Positions 35,905 through 44,533 of a stretch of 64,000 nucleotides of DNA are shown here, in pieces. The stretch lies in contig NZ_KI669455.1 in assembly GCF_000507845.1 (NCBI RefSeq), positions 1 to 64,000 on the forward strand, read 5' to 3'. This DNA comes from Helicobacter macacae MIT 99-5501. Its GTDB lineage: Bacteria > Campylobacterota > Campylobacteria > Campylobacterales > Helicobacteraceae. The translations under genes and the position numbers were made by a program. The notes under the pieces are model-generated. The model was not told the DNA's origin. It saw only the letters and a list, made by a program, of their open reading frames with translations, and searched no databases. Numbering within the stretch: the stretch's first letter is position 1; each line of letters begins with the position of its first letter.

Positions 35905-38661
35905 CTACCAATCCCCGCCAAACCACAGCGCGTATTTGATATTTAGCGCGTTACTCATTCCGTTAAATTTATTGGCAGCTCGCCCATCATCGCCATTTAC
36001 GAAGTTAAAGTTTGAGAAAAAGATTCCATTATAGCCAAAACTTAGCTCGTGATTGCGCTTGACTATCCACACAAAATCCATATCAAGATTGCCATATAGT
36101 GCGGGCAAGTAGATTTTGCCCTCGCCCGGCAAGCCACCGATGCGGAAGCTCCCTGTGGGCGTGTTTAGGATATTGTATCGCAAGCCACCCAAAAAGCTCG
36201 TTTTAAATCGTTCTCCCCACACTTTGTAGTATTTCACGCTAGCACCTAGCTGGGGCAAATGCCAATACTGCTCGGGATAGTATTCATTCCCGCCTAAGCC
36301 GTATTTTGCCTTTGCGAGTTTCATCGCTAGTGGAGCTAGCACATCATAGCTTATGCCAAACTCTGGGCTTATATACCCGCCACTTTTGTATTGATAAAAT
36401 GTCCACCCACCGCGAAGCTCCCCGCCGATACTCCACATAAGAGGAAATGTAGAGCCACTTGAGTTGGATTCTAGCTCAAATTGTATATGAGGCAGTGGGG
36501 ATTGTGCTTTTAGCATAGGTATATCCACGCCACCGCGCAAGTTTGCCTTTAGATACCCCTCACGCACTTGCCTTTTTTTGGTTTGTATAGGGATAAGTTT
36601 GAAATATGTCGCGCCTGTTTGCAGGGCATTTGTCTGTGCGATAGAAGTCGCCCCTAGCATTTGGGTAGTGATGTGAGCGTATTCATAGGCGGCATATACC
36701 CCTACGATTCCTTTTGCTTTTAAGTCCTTTTGCACGCCCATAAGGATTCCCCCTGCCCACTCCGTAGCGTTTGTTATCCCCATATCTGCTAGAGAATTCA
36801 CCGCATAAGGCACAAAAAACGCGATATGAGTTTTTTTGCTATCATAGGGGAGAAATTTCTCTTCTACTTTTGTTTGCCTTTTGCGATACCTGCTTGTGCC
36901 TCCTAGCTTGCGCATAGAGGGTGCGTATCGCACTTGCCCTGTAAATTTATTTGTCTCAAACATCTCTCCACGCGCTTTAGCTGAAGTTTTGTCATAGCTT
37001 GAGGAGCGGAAGTTTTTCTTTAGCAAAGAGTCCATTATGTTTTGAAGCATTATAGACCGTCTAACATAGCTCAAAGTCAGTGTCCTCCACATAGACGAGC
37101 CATAGCTAGTGCTGACATCAGCACTTACCGTAAAGCCATCATTTCCAGCCCTATGTAGCTTCGTGCCTAGCCCTGCTCGCAAGGACTCAAAGGTTACTTT
37201 CCCACTCCCTTTTCCACCAGATTTATCTAGGATTATGTTTTTATACTCATATTTCTCGCTACTGCTAGTTACCCCCTCGCCTATGTTGATTCTTATCGCG
37301 CCCTCTCCTACCGTGCCTAGAGTAGTGATAGTCCCCTCTACTGCGATATGCTCATCAGTCCTGCCTGTGCCTCCCTTTTTTATTCCCGTGCCTGTGTTTC
37401 CATTTATCGTGTGCTTGCTCCATTCATTGCCATTGCTATCAAGCGTGAGGGTGGACTGATACACATTTAGCGTGCTTATCGTGCCGTTACTACCACCTAT
37501 GAAGTAGTTTCCTAGCAAGCTAGCATAGTCCCCGCTAAATTTATAATACCCCAAATTTAGCGTTTGTATAGAGCCGTTATTGGTTATTTGGCTGACAAAT
37601 GTCGAGCGAGTGCCTCCGTCATATCCACCATAGATAGCCATAGCAGCTGAAGTGATACTTGCTCCACTATTTATGGTAATCCCACCGATGATAGTGCCAT
37701 CTGCCTCTCTGCGCCCTATCTGTGTCCCTGCGTGGACATCAAAAGCGATTTTCACACCAGCTCCATACACCGCATCAGAGCCCCAGCTTTGGTTATTTAT
37801 CGTGCCGCTCACAGTTAGACTTCGTATCGTAGAAGCGTTTGCAGTGTGATTTCCTAGAGTGTAGGGGAGTAGTAGTCCAGCACTTGAATTGCCTGTGATA
37901 TTAAAATCCGTGTTTGGCGCAGATACAGAGCGAAACACGAGGTTATTACCTATGGTAGCAGTTACAGTGCCAGCACTCACGCTAAGGGGGTTATTCTCCC
38001 CCCTGCCAAGATTGATAAGCATATTTTTACTATTGATAGCTGTTTGTAAATCCTGTGGGGCGAAGTCCCCTGTGCAGTCTAGATAGGGTTGATTTCCATC
38101 GTTCTTTTGTGTGCAAGTGCCTGCTATGGCTAGCTCTAGGCTAGCACTTGCTAGTGCACTTGCTGTGAGGAGGGATAGGGCTAGCTTGCGGGAGGTTGGG
38201 GTGGTTTGTTGATTTGCGACTTTAAAAGCCCCCTCCCTTAGAATAACCTTGTTTGGCACTCTTAAAGCCCCCTCCCTTGCGGAGGGGGTTTGGGGGTGGG
38301 TGTTTTTTGCAGATTTTGCACTTAGCTCAGAATCTAGCTTTGAGATATTTGCTTTTGAAATACTTGTGGAATTTGTATTTGCTTGGTTAGCAGTTGCGTT
38401 TTTGTCGTTTGCAGTTGCTGACTTTGCTTGAGAAGCGGAGGTAGGATTTACCCACCCCCTAGCCCCCTCCGCAAGGGAGGGGGAATAAGTGGAATCGCCA
38501 CCTACAAATGAGGGGGAAATTACAGATTGCCCCTCGTAAGTGGAGGGGGAACTGATTGGATTGCTTGCGCTCTCAAAGGAGGGGGAACTAAGCGACTTTC
38601 CATTGCTAGCCACTTTTTGCCACGACTTCATTGCTGTGGCTTCCTTGTTTGCGGTTTTCAT
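35905..38661 (-). CDS. Autotransporter (type V secreted) with repeat-derived leader
   Basis: 918 residues; ATG 38661 has aaaaaggacata upstream. A hydrophobic signal segment lies unusually deep at about 159-180 (LALSLLTASALASASL, then AIAG). The preceding 158 residues are Ser/Ala/Asn-rich and contain at least five translated repeat units (SPSLAEGARGWV, SPSFVGGDS, SSPSTYEGQ, TPSAREGALR). The passenger (about 185-560) is rich in Gly/Thr/Asn/Ser beta-helix motifs. The C-terminal third forms an outer membrane barrel with alternating strands and a terminal aromatic (KYALWFGGDW). Likely a surface adhesin or VacA-like protein; no toxin motif is visible. Confidence 0.8.
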   Translation of the reverse strand: MKTANKEATAMKSWQKVASNGKSLSSPSFESASNPISSPSTYEGQSVISPSFVGGDSTYSPSLAEGARGWVNPTSASQAKSATANDKNATANQANTNSTSISKANISKLDSELSAKSAKNTHPQTPSAREGALRVPNKVILREGAFKVANQQTTPTSRKLALSLLTASALASASLELAIAGTCTQKNDGNQPYLDCTGDFAPQDLQTAINSKNMLINLGRGENNPLSVSAGTVTATIGNNLVFRSVSAPNTDFNITGNSSAGLLLPYTLGNHTANASTIRSLTVSGTINNQSWGSDAVYGAGVKIAFDVHAGTQIGRREADGTIIGGITINSGASITSAAMAIYGGYDGGTRSTFVSQITNNGSIQTLNLGYYKFSGDYASLLGNYFIGGSNGTISTLNVYQSTLTLDSNGNEWSKHTINGNTGTGIKKGGTGRTDEHIAVEGTITTLGTVGEGAIRINIGEGVTSSSEKYEYKNIILDKSGGKGSGKVTFESLRAGLGTKLHRAGNDGFTVSADVSTSYGSSMWRTLTLSYVRRSIMLQNIMDSLLKKNFRSSSYDKTSAKARGEMFETNKFTGQVRYAPSMRKLGGTSRYRKRQTKVEEKFLPYDSKKTHIAFFVPYAVNSLADMGITNATEWAGGILMGVQKDLKAKGIVGVYAAYEYAHITTQMLGATSIAQTNALQTGATYFKLIPIQTKKRQVREGYLKANLRGGVDIPMLKAQSPLPHIQFELESNSSGSTFPLMWSIGGELRGGWTFYQYKSGGYISPEFGISYDVLAPLAMKLAKAKYGLGGNEYYPEQYWHLPQLGASVKYYKVWGERFKTSFLGGLRYNILNTPTGSFRIGGLPGEGKIYLPALYGNLDMDFVWIVKRNHELSFGYNGIFFSNFNFVNGDDGRAANKFNGMSNALNIKYALWFGGDW
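38222..38600. repeat. G+C-rich repeats within the autotransporter leader
   Basis: Units at 38228-38300 (ccccctcccttagaataacc; ccccctcccttgcggaggg; gggggtgggt) and 38448-38590 (acccaccccctagccccc; gcaagggaggggg; then three degenerate aggggga units about 40 bases apart). All are read through on the minus strand without a stop. The 38228 unit matches the one at 35479-35551 downstream of the same gene. Confidence 0.8.
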
Positions 38662-39131
38662 TTATGTCCTTTTTTGCTATTGGGTTGGATAAAACATACA
38701 AGGTAAATTAAAGTAAATAAATGATAAATCAATATCCCTTAAGTCAAGCTGAATTATAAACAAAAAAAAAAAAACGCGAAATTTTTACTTATTTTTCCTA
38801 TTTAGCGCGGGTATTGTGGCATTATTTTGTGTGATTTGTGTATATATTTATGTGAGTTTTTGTTGATTTTTTCAATTTTTTGATTTGCTTTTCGCGCTTA
38901 TGCGTTAAATTTTTATTTATTTTTTTTTTTCGCTAATTTTGGCTAGATTTTTGAAAGCTAGAATCCTTTGGTAAGTCAATCCAAATCTTGTAAATAAAAT
39001 CCAAATCCAAAACAAAATAAAATCTAAATCATAGTAAAATTATGCGAAAAATATGCGGGATTATGCAAAATCAAGCCAAGCGACAAAATAGCGACAAATA
39101 CATTTATGACATTTGCATTAGGACATTTGAT
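38662..39131. promoter_or_regulatory. Divergent intergenic region with A13 and T11 tracts
   Basis: 470 A+T-rich bases between the divergent autotransporter and yejE genes. It holds a run of 13 A at 38762-38774 (T13 as seen from the autotransporter, about 100 bases before its ATG) and 11 T at 38930-38940. Homopolymer length in promoters tunes some Helicobacter outer membrane genes, so these could modulate expression. No ORF is supported. Confidence 0.5.
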
Positions 39132-40301
39132 ATGAAAAACACAAGCGATACAAAATCTCTAGCCACGCTACGCACTAATTCACGCAATAGCACTTGCTTG
39201 AGTGATGATAATCCCACGCCACGCACCCACGCCACACCATTTGCAAAAACCACACCAATCACACCCACACTAGATTCTACCAAGCGAAATCTAGCCCGCC
39301 AAAAATGGCAGATTTTTAAGCGCAATAAGCGTGCGCTTATCTCGCTATATATTTTTGGCTTTCTTTGCTTTGTGTCTATATTTGCCCCCCTCATAGCCAA
39401 TCACAAGCCAATCCTTATCTACCATAATCACTCATTTTATTTCCCGCTTTTTGCTTTCTACCCAGAGAGTGCGTTTGGAGGGGACTTTGAGAGTGAGCCA
39501 GACTACAATGACCCCTTTGTCAAAGAGCTACTAAAAGATAGCTTTGTGCTAAAGCCTCTTATCCCTTATTCTTATGATACGATTATTTTGGATTTGGATA
39601 CCAACTCGCCTACGCCACCTGACTCTAAGCATCTGCTAGGGAGTGATGATCAAGCTAGAGATGTCGCTTCTAGGCTGATTTATGGGCTTGCTATCTCCAT
39701 AGCATTTGGGCTAGTGCTAAGCGTGTTTTGCGTCATCATCGGCGTGAGTGTGGGCGGGGCTTGCGGGTATTATGGTGGGCTTGTGGATTTGCTAGGGCAG
39801 AGGGGTATAGAGATATACTCTAGCGTGCCGATTCTGTTTTTGCTAATCATTTTATCTAGCTTTATCGTGCCTAGCTTTTGGTGGATTTTGGCTATCGTGC
39901 TTGCATTTAGCTGGATAAGCCTCGTGGGCGTGGTTCGCGCGGAGTTTTTAAAGGCTAGAAATATGGAGTATGTCAAAGCTGCTAGGGCTTTGGGGCTAAG
40001 CAATGTAAGGATTATATTTCGCCACCTGCTACCAAACGCTATGGTAGCTACGATAACCTACATTCCTTTTATTATGGCGGGGAGTATCAGCACTTTGGTT
40101 ACGCTTGATTTTTTGGGGTTTGGTATGCCTGTGGGAAGCCCATCTCTAGGCGAAATCATCGAGCAAGCCAAAAACAACCTCACTTCCCCACACCTCGCTA
40201 TAAGCGGGTTTGTCGGTGTGGGAGTGCTGCTATGTGTGCTTGTATTTATAGGCGAGGGCGTGCGAGATGCATTCGACCCGAGAATCAAAGAGAAATCATA
40301 A
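39132..40301 (+). CDS. yejE: Peptide ABC transporter permease, YejE/OppC type
   Basis: 389 residues from ATG 39132 (ttaggacatttgat upstream); earlier in-frame ATGs have no ribosome site. After a polar leader comes a first membrane helix (ALISLYIFGFLCFVSIFAPL), a long periplasmic loop, and five more helices. The permease EAA motif is EYVKAARALGLSNVRIIFRH, with LLPNAMVATITYIPF following, and the family end DAFDPRI. The periplasmic loop with SDDQARDVASRLIYG marks the YejE/OppC branch, which imports oligopeptides or microcin-C-like compounds. Its ATPase, yejF, is 4.2 kb downstream, separated by four opposite-strand genes. Confidence 0.88.
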   Translation: MKNTSDTKSLATLRTNSRNSTCLSDDNPTPRTHATPFAKTTPITPTLDSTKRNLARQKWQIFKRNKRALISLYIFGFLCFVSIFAPLIANHKPILIYHNHSFYFPLFAFYPESAFGGDFESEPDYNDPFVKELLKDSFVLKPLIPYSYDTIILDLDTNSPTPPDSKHLLGSDDQARDVASRLIYGLAISIAFGLVLSVFCVIIGVSVGGACGYYGGLVDLLGQRGIEIYSSVPILFLLIILSSFIVPSFWWILAIVLAFSWISLVGVVRAEFLKARNMEYVKAARALGLSNVRIIFRHLLPNAMVATITYIPFIMAGSISTLVTLDFLGFGMPVGSPSLGEIIEQAKNNLTSPHLAISGFVGVGVLLCVLVFIGEGVRDAFDPRIKEKS

Positions 40302-40506
40302 AAGTTAGCTAAAATCTCCCGAAAATCTTTAAACACGCTAACTTTAAAGAACCATAAAAATTCCCTCAAAAATTCCCCACAACCCCGCATAAATACTTAA
40401 TCCTTAAAAATTCTCAATCCCTCACAACTCTTTATAAGTTTTCTCAAGGGAGAGTGCAAGGGTTTTTCGCATTTGGCAAATCTTTGCTCAAAAAAAATCA
40501 TCGATT

Positions 40507-40570
40507 TTGATAAAAACCTGCGGTGCTGACTTGGCTAGCTTGCGCAAAAACTTGGCAGGATTTTTATCAA
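40507..40570 (-). terminator. Hairpin downstream of the minus-strand cassette
   Basis: TTGATAAAAACCTGC (40507-40521) pairs with GCAGGATTTTTATCAA (40555-40570), one bulge, loop of 33 bases. It begins 9 bases past the stop of the gene at 40579. On the minus strand it is followed about 12 bases later by a T8 run (the A8 at about 40492). Large loop, so only a moderate call. Confidence 0.4.
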
Positions 40571-40578
40571 TAACTACC

Positions 40579-40923
40579 TTAGAACTCATCGCCATAATCT
40601 GCGCTGATTTCGCTTTTTAGCTCCTCTCTTAGCCGCGCTAGCTCCTTGGGCGTGAACTGCTTTTTTACCTTTTTTGCTAGCTCTGGCAAGCCAGACTTAT
40701 CATAAGGCACAAAATCATATTTTGGCTTTTTTAGGCTATCTCTTATTTTGTCGGTTAGAAAATCAATAAGTGCATTTGTATTGTTTGTTTGGGTTTGGAA
40801 TTTTACGCGCTTTTTTTTGGCGGATTCTAGGGAGTTTAGTAGCTGACTTGTCGTCATATTGCTGTATTTGTCATAATCAATACCCGCGCTAGCTATGGTG
40901 GTGGCTTGCTTAGCCTTTGTCAT
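40579..40923 (-). CDS. Small basic protein, function unknown
   Basis: 114 residues from ATG 40923 (aaaggagcaagt upstream; the frame extends 63 bases further without a site). Sequence MTKAKQATTIASAGIDYDKY is followed by a helical, Lys-rich middle (NSLESAKKKRVKFQTQ) and a C-terminal helix FTPKELARLREELKSE. No Cys motif, signal peptide or membrane helix. It is the last gene of the four-gene minus-strand cassette, 297 bases after the preceding gene; that gap shows nothing but A+T-rich sequence. Could be a regulator or immunity-type protein, but there is no direct evidence. Confidence 0.6.
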   Translation of the reverse strand: MTKAKQATTIASAGIDYDKYSNMTTSQLLNSLESAKKKRVKFQTQTNNTNALIDFLTDKIRDSLKKPKYDFVPYDKSGLPELAKKVKKQFTPKELARLREELKSEISADYGDEF

Positions 40924-41220
40924 ACTTGCTCCTTTTGGATTGGGGGTTGGAGTAGACTTTGGGAGCAATCGTAGCACAAAAAACAAAATCCCTTATCTTG
41001 CTTTGGGCTATCTATCGCTCTACAATGCAAGGCTACATAATTCTACACAAATGCTACAAATCTCATTGTAGTGTATCTGTGGCAAAATCTTAAGTGGAAA
41101 TCTTTATTAAGTATTTTATACACCACTCCAAGCAAGCCAAAGCATAATTTGATTCTGCTTTGTGTTTTAGATTTTGCTAGCCACAAACTCTTTATATTTA
41201 CTTACTTAATTCTTACCAAT

Positions 41221-42897
41221 TTATTCATCACTCCATTTTAGCACTCCACTGCCTCGTTGCACGATTTTTCTTGCGTCATATAGCGTTTTACATTGCAGTT
41301 TGCCACCATAGAGTTTGCAGATTTCATTAAGGTATTCAAAACTTTTTTCATTATCTTTGCTTTGCAGTGCCTCTTTGTAGCCATTAAAGGACATATCAAA
41401 TCTTAGCACTCGCTCATAGTGCGTTTGCTTGATTTTATCCTCTAAGAGTTGTCTATCTGCTATGATTTGCGGTAGCATTTTTTGACAAAGTGCCTCTATT
41501 TCCTCATATCGCTTTTTGCTTATCTCTGCTTGGGCAAAAACGCCAAATAGCGTATCAAGCCCAAAATCTATACTCCTACACATTGCCACCACAGCGATAG
41601 AGCCGATGATGATACTTAGCGCAGGTGCTAAAAAAGAAGCTATAAATGGCGTGATAATCGCGCTTAATTCCGCCTCAAGTTTTGTCTCAAGTCCTACTAC
41701 ACTTACGACAACGGCAGCAGAAAATAAGCCCTTTAGTATTACCTTTAGGCATTCTTGGAAATTAGCGGTTTTGCCTGTGATATAATCATATATGGCGTTA
41801 TATATGGATTTTGCGGCGTTGCGTAGATTTGTCCAAATTAGCTTTAGCTTTCCAGCAATCGATTTAAAGATTTGTCCCAAAATCCACACGATTGCATCGA
41901 TTGCTCCAAAGCCACCACCACGCACAAACGCGCCTTTTATCTTTTGTATCACGGCATTTATTAGCCTTTTTATTCGCGTCTCTATGCTTACGCTAGTGTC
42001 GCCACTAAAAGCATCTTTGATTTCATATATCGCGCCATTTGCTAGTGTGCTAAGTGCCATTACTACCGCTTCTGATAATCCAGCTTGAGCGATATGCCCT
42101 CCAGCTACTGCACCTTGAGCGATAAAAGCAGCTGTGCGTGGATTTTCACATATTAGGCGATTTGCTAGATTATTTGCTTCTAGCATTTCTAGTGCTTTTT
42201 GTGCTTTTGCTTTTTGTTGCTCATCTTTTGGATTTTCTATCATCTTTTTTAAATTTTCTTTATGCTTTTTGTAGTCATCAATGGGGCATTTTAGCGAATC
42301 ATTATTTTCTAAATACCTATCTTGCAATAAATCCTTTGTATTTTGAATCACCTTTAATTGTTCTTTTTTGATGATATTGCCTTTGCTATCAATGGTTACG
42401 GTGTCGGTATTTGTGTGGTTTTTAAGCGATTTGACTTTGCCCTCTCGCGTGTCGCTTTGGATAAGTGCTTGTATAGATGGCGAATTAAAGTCCATATTTT
42501 TGACTTCATCGCCATAATTTGCCATTATAAAGTCAAATTTTGCCCTATCTTTTGGGTTTAGATTTTCGATTTTTTTACTACTTTTTTGTAGATTTTGCAC
42601 TTTTTGAATCTCAAAAAGCGTATCGGTAGTATAGGTTTTCTCTCCATTATTAAAAAGCTCACTTTTTATATTTGACACACCAATATCTAGTTCCTCAAAA
42701 TACTGCCCAAAGGCTTGTGGATTGTTTTTATGCTGATTATACACACGCATAGATTCATTGCTCGTTTTTACACTCGCACCATAAGCATCATAAGTATTTA
42801 GACTAAAGATATTTAGCCCAAATCGCGCCAAAGTTTGCGTCCCTATCTCATCGGTAATCTCTTTTATGATTCCCTCATATTGTAATGTTGCTGACAT
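41221..42897 (-). CDS. Large protein with hydrophobic core, function unknown
   Basis: 558 residues from ATG 42897 (ggaggagaggaaaa upstream). The N-terminal 250 residues are polar and helical (starts MSATLQYEGIIKEITDEIG). Residues about 260-300 hold a small-residue hydrophobic stretch (AAFIAQGAVAGGHIAQAGLS). Residues about 390-460 have two strong membrane-type segments (GLFSAAVVVSVVGL; IITPFIASFLAPALSIIIG). A charged C-terminal domain ends SGVLKWSDE. No signal peptide; layout recalls pore-forming or membrane-inserting toxins and effectors, but no family is recognised. The next gene in the operon is also hydrophobic and glycine-rich, so the two probably act together. Confidence 0.65.
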   Translation of the reverse strand: MSATLQYEGIIKEITDEIGTQTLARFGLNIFSLNTYDAYGASVKTSNESMRVYNQHKNNPQAFGQYFEELDIGVSNIKSELFNNGEKTYTTDTLFEIQKVQNLQKSSKKIENLNPKDRAKFDFIMANYGDEVKNMDFNSPSIQALIQSDTREGKVKSLKNHTNTDTVTIDSKGNIIKKEQLKVIQNTKDLLQDRYLENNDSLKCPIDDYKKHKENLKKMIENPKDEQQKAKAQKALEMLEANNLANRLICENPRTAAFIAQGAVAGGHIAQAGLSEAVVMALSTLANGAIYEIKDAFSGDTSVSIETRIKRLINAVIQKIKGAFVRGGGFGAIDAIVWILGQIFKSIAGKLKLIWTNLRNAAKSIYNAIYDYITGKTANFQECLKVILKGLFSAAVVVSVVGLETKLEAELSAIITPFIASFLAPALSIIIGSIAVVAMCRSIDFGLDTLFGVFAQAEISKKRYEEIEALCQKMLPQIIADRQLLEDKIKQTHYERVLRFDMSFNGYKEALQSKDNEKSFEYLNEICKLYGGKLQCKTLYDARKIVQRGSGVLKWSDE

Positions 42898-42962
42898 TTT
42901 TCCTCTCCTCCTTGTTTTTGCTTGAATCAAGGGCGTTTTTATGCCCTTGATTTTTGATTTAG

Positions 42963-43982
42963 CTATTTTTCGCCAAATTGCGCTTGTAATTCGTCCATTA
43001 GCTCTTTGGTTTTCTTTTGGTGTTTGATAATATCTTTGGTTATCGGGTCATCATCAAACAAAATAGGCGCGTTTATGATAGTTTGCGTTGCTTCTGCAAG
43101 CTGAATCATATCTTTGACGCTTTCTTGCTCATCCTTACTCCATTTTGCTACATCATCGCCCTTGCTTTTGTAGATATTTTCCACCAAATACATTGCTTCG
43201 CCAAAAGATTTATCAATTTTGCTCAATGCGACCTTGCTTTCATTTGCCCTATTATCGATTTGCACCCAAAGCATTTTTTCAGCATTTATACATTCACAAA
43301 TTGCTTCAACCGCGCTATGGTAGCTCATTGCATCATATTTGTTGCTCTCCGCACATTTTGCCCACACTAGCGTGGCTACTGCGATGACAGGTGCAGCCAC
43401 TATACCGCCAAGCACTGCCCTCCCACCAGCTACACCTAGCCCACCAGCAGCCAAAGAGCCACCACCTAGCCAAGCTAAAGTCGCATTTGTCGCAGCCACT
43501 CCGCCAAGTGCGCTTATCGCTGTGCCTGTAGAAGCTGTGGCTAATAAGCCCACCGCACCATACGCACCAAATCCAGCCATAGCCCCAGCCACTCCACCTC
43601 CTACGATTCCACCTAGCGTAGCTTCTAAATCTGTGATTTTTTGTCTAGATTCTTGCAAGGCTTTCAAGTCCAATCCTTGAAATACCTCACCCAAATCATT
43701 TTGCTTGCTAAGATTTAGTTTGTCTAAAAGCCTAAAATATCGTGGGAAAGTTTCCTCAATCACAGATTTTTTAAGCCTTCCAAACTCGGCAAAAACTTCC
43801 TCTGCCATTCCTTTGCACCTCTTATATGTGCGCTCGCTTGATTCGTATTCCTCTTTGGCTACCTCGTGCCAATACTTTGCATCTTGTGTATCTTGATATG
43901 CGTCATATCCCTTTTTCGCTCCAAATGCAGCACTGCCAGCTGCAGCAAGTCCTACTAATACAGGTATAAATGGTATTGCCAT
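42963..43982 (-). CDS. Glycine-rich hydrophobic-hairpin protein, function unknown
   Basis: 339 residues; ATG 43982 follows aaaaaggagtaaaaa. A short hydrophobic N-terminus (IPVLVGLAAAGSAAFGAKKG), a coiled-coil part (about 30-125), then a large Gly/Ala-rich hydrophobic block at about 125-215 (GGGVAGAMAGFGAYGAVGLL; NATLAWLGGGSLAAGG; GGIVAAPVIAVATLVWA), then a second helical part. I have seen the 'TLAWLGGGSLAAGGxGxAGG' block in scattered, uncharacterised bacterial proteins, often in accessory regions. It looks able to insert in a membrane as an amphipathic bundle. 65 bases upstream of the 41221-42897 gene, same operon. Confidence 0.65.
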   Translation of the reverse strand: MAIPFIPVLVGLAAAGSAAFGAKKGYDAYQDTQDAKYWHEVAKEEYESSERTYKRCKGMAEEVFAEFGRLKKSVIEETFPRYFRLLDKLNLSKQNDLGEVFQGLDLKALQESRQKITDLEATLGGIVGGGVAGAMAGFGAYGAVGLLATASTGTAISALGGVAATNATLAWLGGGSLAAGGLGVAGGRAVLGGIVAAPVIAVATLVWAKCAESNKYDAMSYHSAVEAICECINAEKMLWVQIDNRANESKVALSKIDKSFGEAMYLVENIYKSKGDDVAKWSKDEQESVKDMIQLAEATQTIINAPILFDDDPITKDIIKHQKKTKELMDELQAQFGEK

Positions 43983-43995
43983 TTTTTACTCCTTT

Positions 43996-44307
43996 TTAAA
44001 TTTTCATTCTAAAATTCTCATCAATGCCTAATTTTTCTTGCAACATATTGCAACATTTAGCATTTAGCCTATAAAACGCGCCCTTAGAATAAATGCTTGA
44101 AAAATACTTCTCAAACATTTCATCTACCCTACATATTGTGGGGCGATTCGCATAGATTTTGCACTCTTTTGTGTCTAAATCCAAATGCTTACACACCCCA
44201 TTGCCTTTATCGCAATCTCTCAATTCCGCAATATGCGCGATATTTTGACAACACGCGCCACATTTCGTGCAATTAAAAGATTCGCCTAAATCATTTTGTT
44301 TATCCAC
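43996..44307 (-). CDS. YkgJ-family cysteine-cluster protein
   Basis: 103 residues if started at the GTG at 44307, which has gggagg just upstream; a TTG 18 bases earlier is the alternative. FNCTKCGACCQN (CxxCxxCC) near residue 12-20, further Cys in GVCKHLDLDTKECKIY and RPTICR, then KCCNML: the eight-cysteine pattern of the YkgJ/UPF0153 family, predicted to bind zinc or an Fe-S cluster. The family is often linked to protein modification or metal handling. First gene of the minus-strand cassette, 13 bases before the glycine-rich gene. Confidence 0.78.
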   Translation of the reverse strand: MDKQNDLGESFNCTKCGACCQNIAHIAELRDCDKGNGVCKHLDLDTKECKIYANRPTICRVDEMFEKYFSSIYSKGAFYRLNAKCCNMLQEKLGIDENFRMKI

Positions 44308-44409
44308 CGCACCTCCCAAATCCAAAATCTCAAATCCAAAATCCTAAATCAATGTATTTCCCAAACACAATATTTTTCATTGATAAGGCATTTGGATTTC
44401 TTATCCTAT

Positions 44410-44420
44410 CCCCCCCCCCC
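44410..44420 (+). repeat. C11 tract in the yejF/cassette divergent region
   Basis: Eleven C between the divergent YkgJ-type gene and yejF. It lies outside any gene I can support. As a G11 on the minus strand it is about 100 bases before the cassette start, so it could vary promoter spacing. Confidence 0.6.
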
Positions 44421-44533
44421 TGAATAAATAGTAAATAGATTTTCTTTTGAGTGCTAGTTCTGTGCTAAGATACAAGATTTATCTAAGAGATAAAACTACA
44501 CTCCCCCAAAATCTCCAAAAACACAGGACGCAA

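Noticed and set aside
41221..41250. Shared C-terminal ending (GVLKWSDE here, GLKWSGGD in the HNH protein at 31387) as a common export or targeting tag
   Set aside because: Only about five residues match, the downstream residues differ, and no third example was found in the window.
44447..44533. N-terminal extension of YejF from a TTG at 44447
   Set aside because: No ribosome site, and the extension has no family similarity; ATG 44534 has aggac upstream and starts at the ABC domain.
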